Below, piece after piece: positions 4,493 through 5,149 of a stretch of 5,149 bases of DNA (its first letter is position 1; each line of letters opens with the position of its first letter). The notes beneath the pieces were generated by a model. The model was not told the DNA's origin. It worked only from the letters and a program-made list of their open reading frames with translations, and did not search any database. Source of the stretch: Nitrososphaerota archaeon (lineage in GTDB: Archaea > Thermoproteota > Nitrososphaeria > Nitrososphaerales > Gagatemarchaeaceae); NCBI GenBank assembly GCA_005877365.1, contig VBPP01000209.1, positions 1-5,149 on the forward strand, in the 5' to 3' direction. Position numbers and translations under genes: made by a program.

Positions 4493-5149
4493 TCAACCTC
4501 TACCCATAGCCTTGACGAATTCCTGGTAGGCGACCTTCACCTCGTCGACCGCCCCTTCGTCCTCGAGGGTCGTGATGTCGCCGAGCTGACTCCCTGAGGC
4601 GACGGCCTTGATCAACCGCCTCATTATCTTCCCGCTCCTTGTCTTGGGGAGTCTCGTGACGAAGAAGACGTCCGAGGGCTCCGCGATGGCGCCGAACCTC
4701 TCCCTGACCCATCTCCTCAACTCCGCGGCGAGTTCGGGGGTGGGATGACGCCCCTCCTTCAGCACCGCGAAGGCTATCGGAGACTCTCCCTTCACGGGGT
4801 CGGGACGGGCGACGACGGCCGCCTCCGCGACGGCGGGGTGGGAGACGAGTGCCGACTCGAGTTCGTAAGTCCCAATCCTGTGACCCGCGACCTTTAGCAC
4901 TTCGTCAGCCCTCCCGGCGACCCAGATGTATCCATCCACATCCTTGACGGCGTAGTCTCCCGCGTAGAAGTACCCCTTACCCGGAAACTTCTCGAAGTAG
5001 ACTTGCGCGTATCGCTCCGGGTCTCCCCACATTCCCGTCGGGGGAGATGGCATTCCGGGGAAGGGCTTCTTGATCACCAGGAATCCCTTCTTCCCTTGGG
5101 GGACGGGGTCCCCCGCCTCATCGACGACGTCTGCATCGATGCCGGGGAG
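4493..5149 (-). CDS. acs: Acetyl-CoA synthetase-type acyl-CoA ligase (AMP-forming), C-terminal part, cut by the window edge
   Basis: The last 218 residues of an ANL-superfamily enzyme; the frame runs open to the right edge, so the 5' part is missing. The enzyme activates acetate (or a similar short acid) with ATP to an acyl-adenylate and transfers it to CoA in the cytoplasm. In fragment numbering the visible motifs are PGIDADVVDEAG (2-13), the ribose-binding Asp in YFYAGDYAVKD (60-70), the hinge and CoA-domain motif GRADEVLKVAGHRIGTYELE (79-98), SALVSHPAVAEAAVV, and the A10 motif LPKTRSGKIMRR (167-178), whose lysine (residue 174) is catalytic for adenylation and the usual acetylation target. 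The TGD common in bacterial Acs is AGD here. Substrate-pocket residues lie outside the window, so propionate or 3-hydroxypropionate, the latter relevant to archaeal carbon fixation, cannot be excluded. It is convergent with the tRNA gene, its TGA lying 8 bp beyond the tRNA end. Confidence 0.9.
   Translation of the reverse strand, partial: LPGIDADVVDEAGDPVPQGKKGFLVIKKPFPGMPSPPTGMWGDPERYAQVYFEKFPGKGYFYAGDYAVKDVDGYIWVAGRADEVLKVAGHRIGTYELESALVSHPAVAEAAVVARPDPVKGESPIAFAVLKEGRHPTPELAAELRRWVRERFGAIAEPSDVFFVTRLPKTRSGKIMRRLIKAVASGSQLGDITTLEDEGAVDEVKVAYQEFVKAMGRG

Noticed and set aside
4400..4597. Plus-strand open frame running through the tRNA into acs antisense
   Set aside because: It overlaps a complete tRNA gene and the coding strand of acs; no ribosome site or family match.

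Overview
The window looks archaeal, most likely from a Thermoproteota/TACK lineage in or near the Nitrososphaeria (Thaumarchaeota/Aigarchaeota-like). The evidence is an archaeal aIF1 (SUI1) gene, a tRNA-CAU gene with two short introns of the bulge-helix-bulge type, archaeal TATA boxes a short distance ahead of several genes, few Shine-Dalgarno sites, and an archaeal-style acetyl-CoA synthetase. The DNA is moderately GC-rich, with AT-rich islands only at the promoters. The lineage is an inference; no rRNA or other decisive marker is present.

Left part, minus strand: a TetR-family regulator (1496-2080), then nuoH (218-1402, TTG start), then the first 72 codons of nuoI (1-217), which starts on the base after the nuoH stop codon. 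NuoH (membrane) and NuoI (two [4Fe-4S] clusters) are adjacent parts of the respiratory complex I quinone module. nuoH has its own TATA box, with a 9-bp direct repeat just upstream, so it appears to open a transcription unit; nuoABCD are not immediately upstream of it.

Middle part, plus strand, divergent from tetR: a small membrane protein resembling an ECF-transporter S component (2244-2711, true start unclear), then a TauE/SafE permease (2795-3622) whose stop overlaps the start of a DUF1634 membrane protein (3619-3996). The last two are a known conserved pair, probably an anion/organosulfur-type exporter with a small partner. The TetR protein could control the divergent genes, but this is not shown.

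Right part: aIF1 on the minus strand (3997-4320), whose stop codon abuts that of DUF1634; a 56-bp divergent promoter region; the intron-containing tRNA-CAU gene on the plus strand (4377-4484); and the 3' part of an acetyl-CoA synthetase-type gene on the minus strand (4493 to the window edge), ending 8 bp from the tRNA gene. The genes are packed very tightly.

I see no CRISPR array, insertion sequence, integrase or phage gene, and no clearly new multi-gene system. The most distinctive items are the doubly interrupted tRNA, the tandem repeat before nuoH, the unresolved N-terminus of the 2244 gene, and an aIF1 without the usual Cys-containing N-terminal segment.
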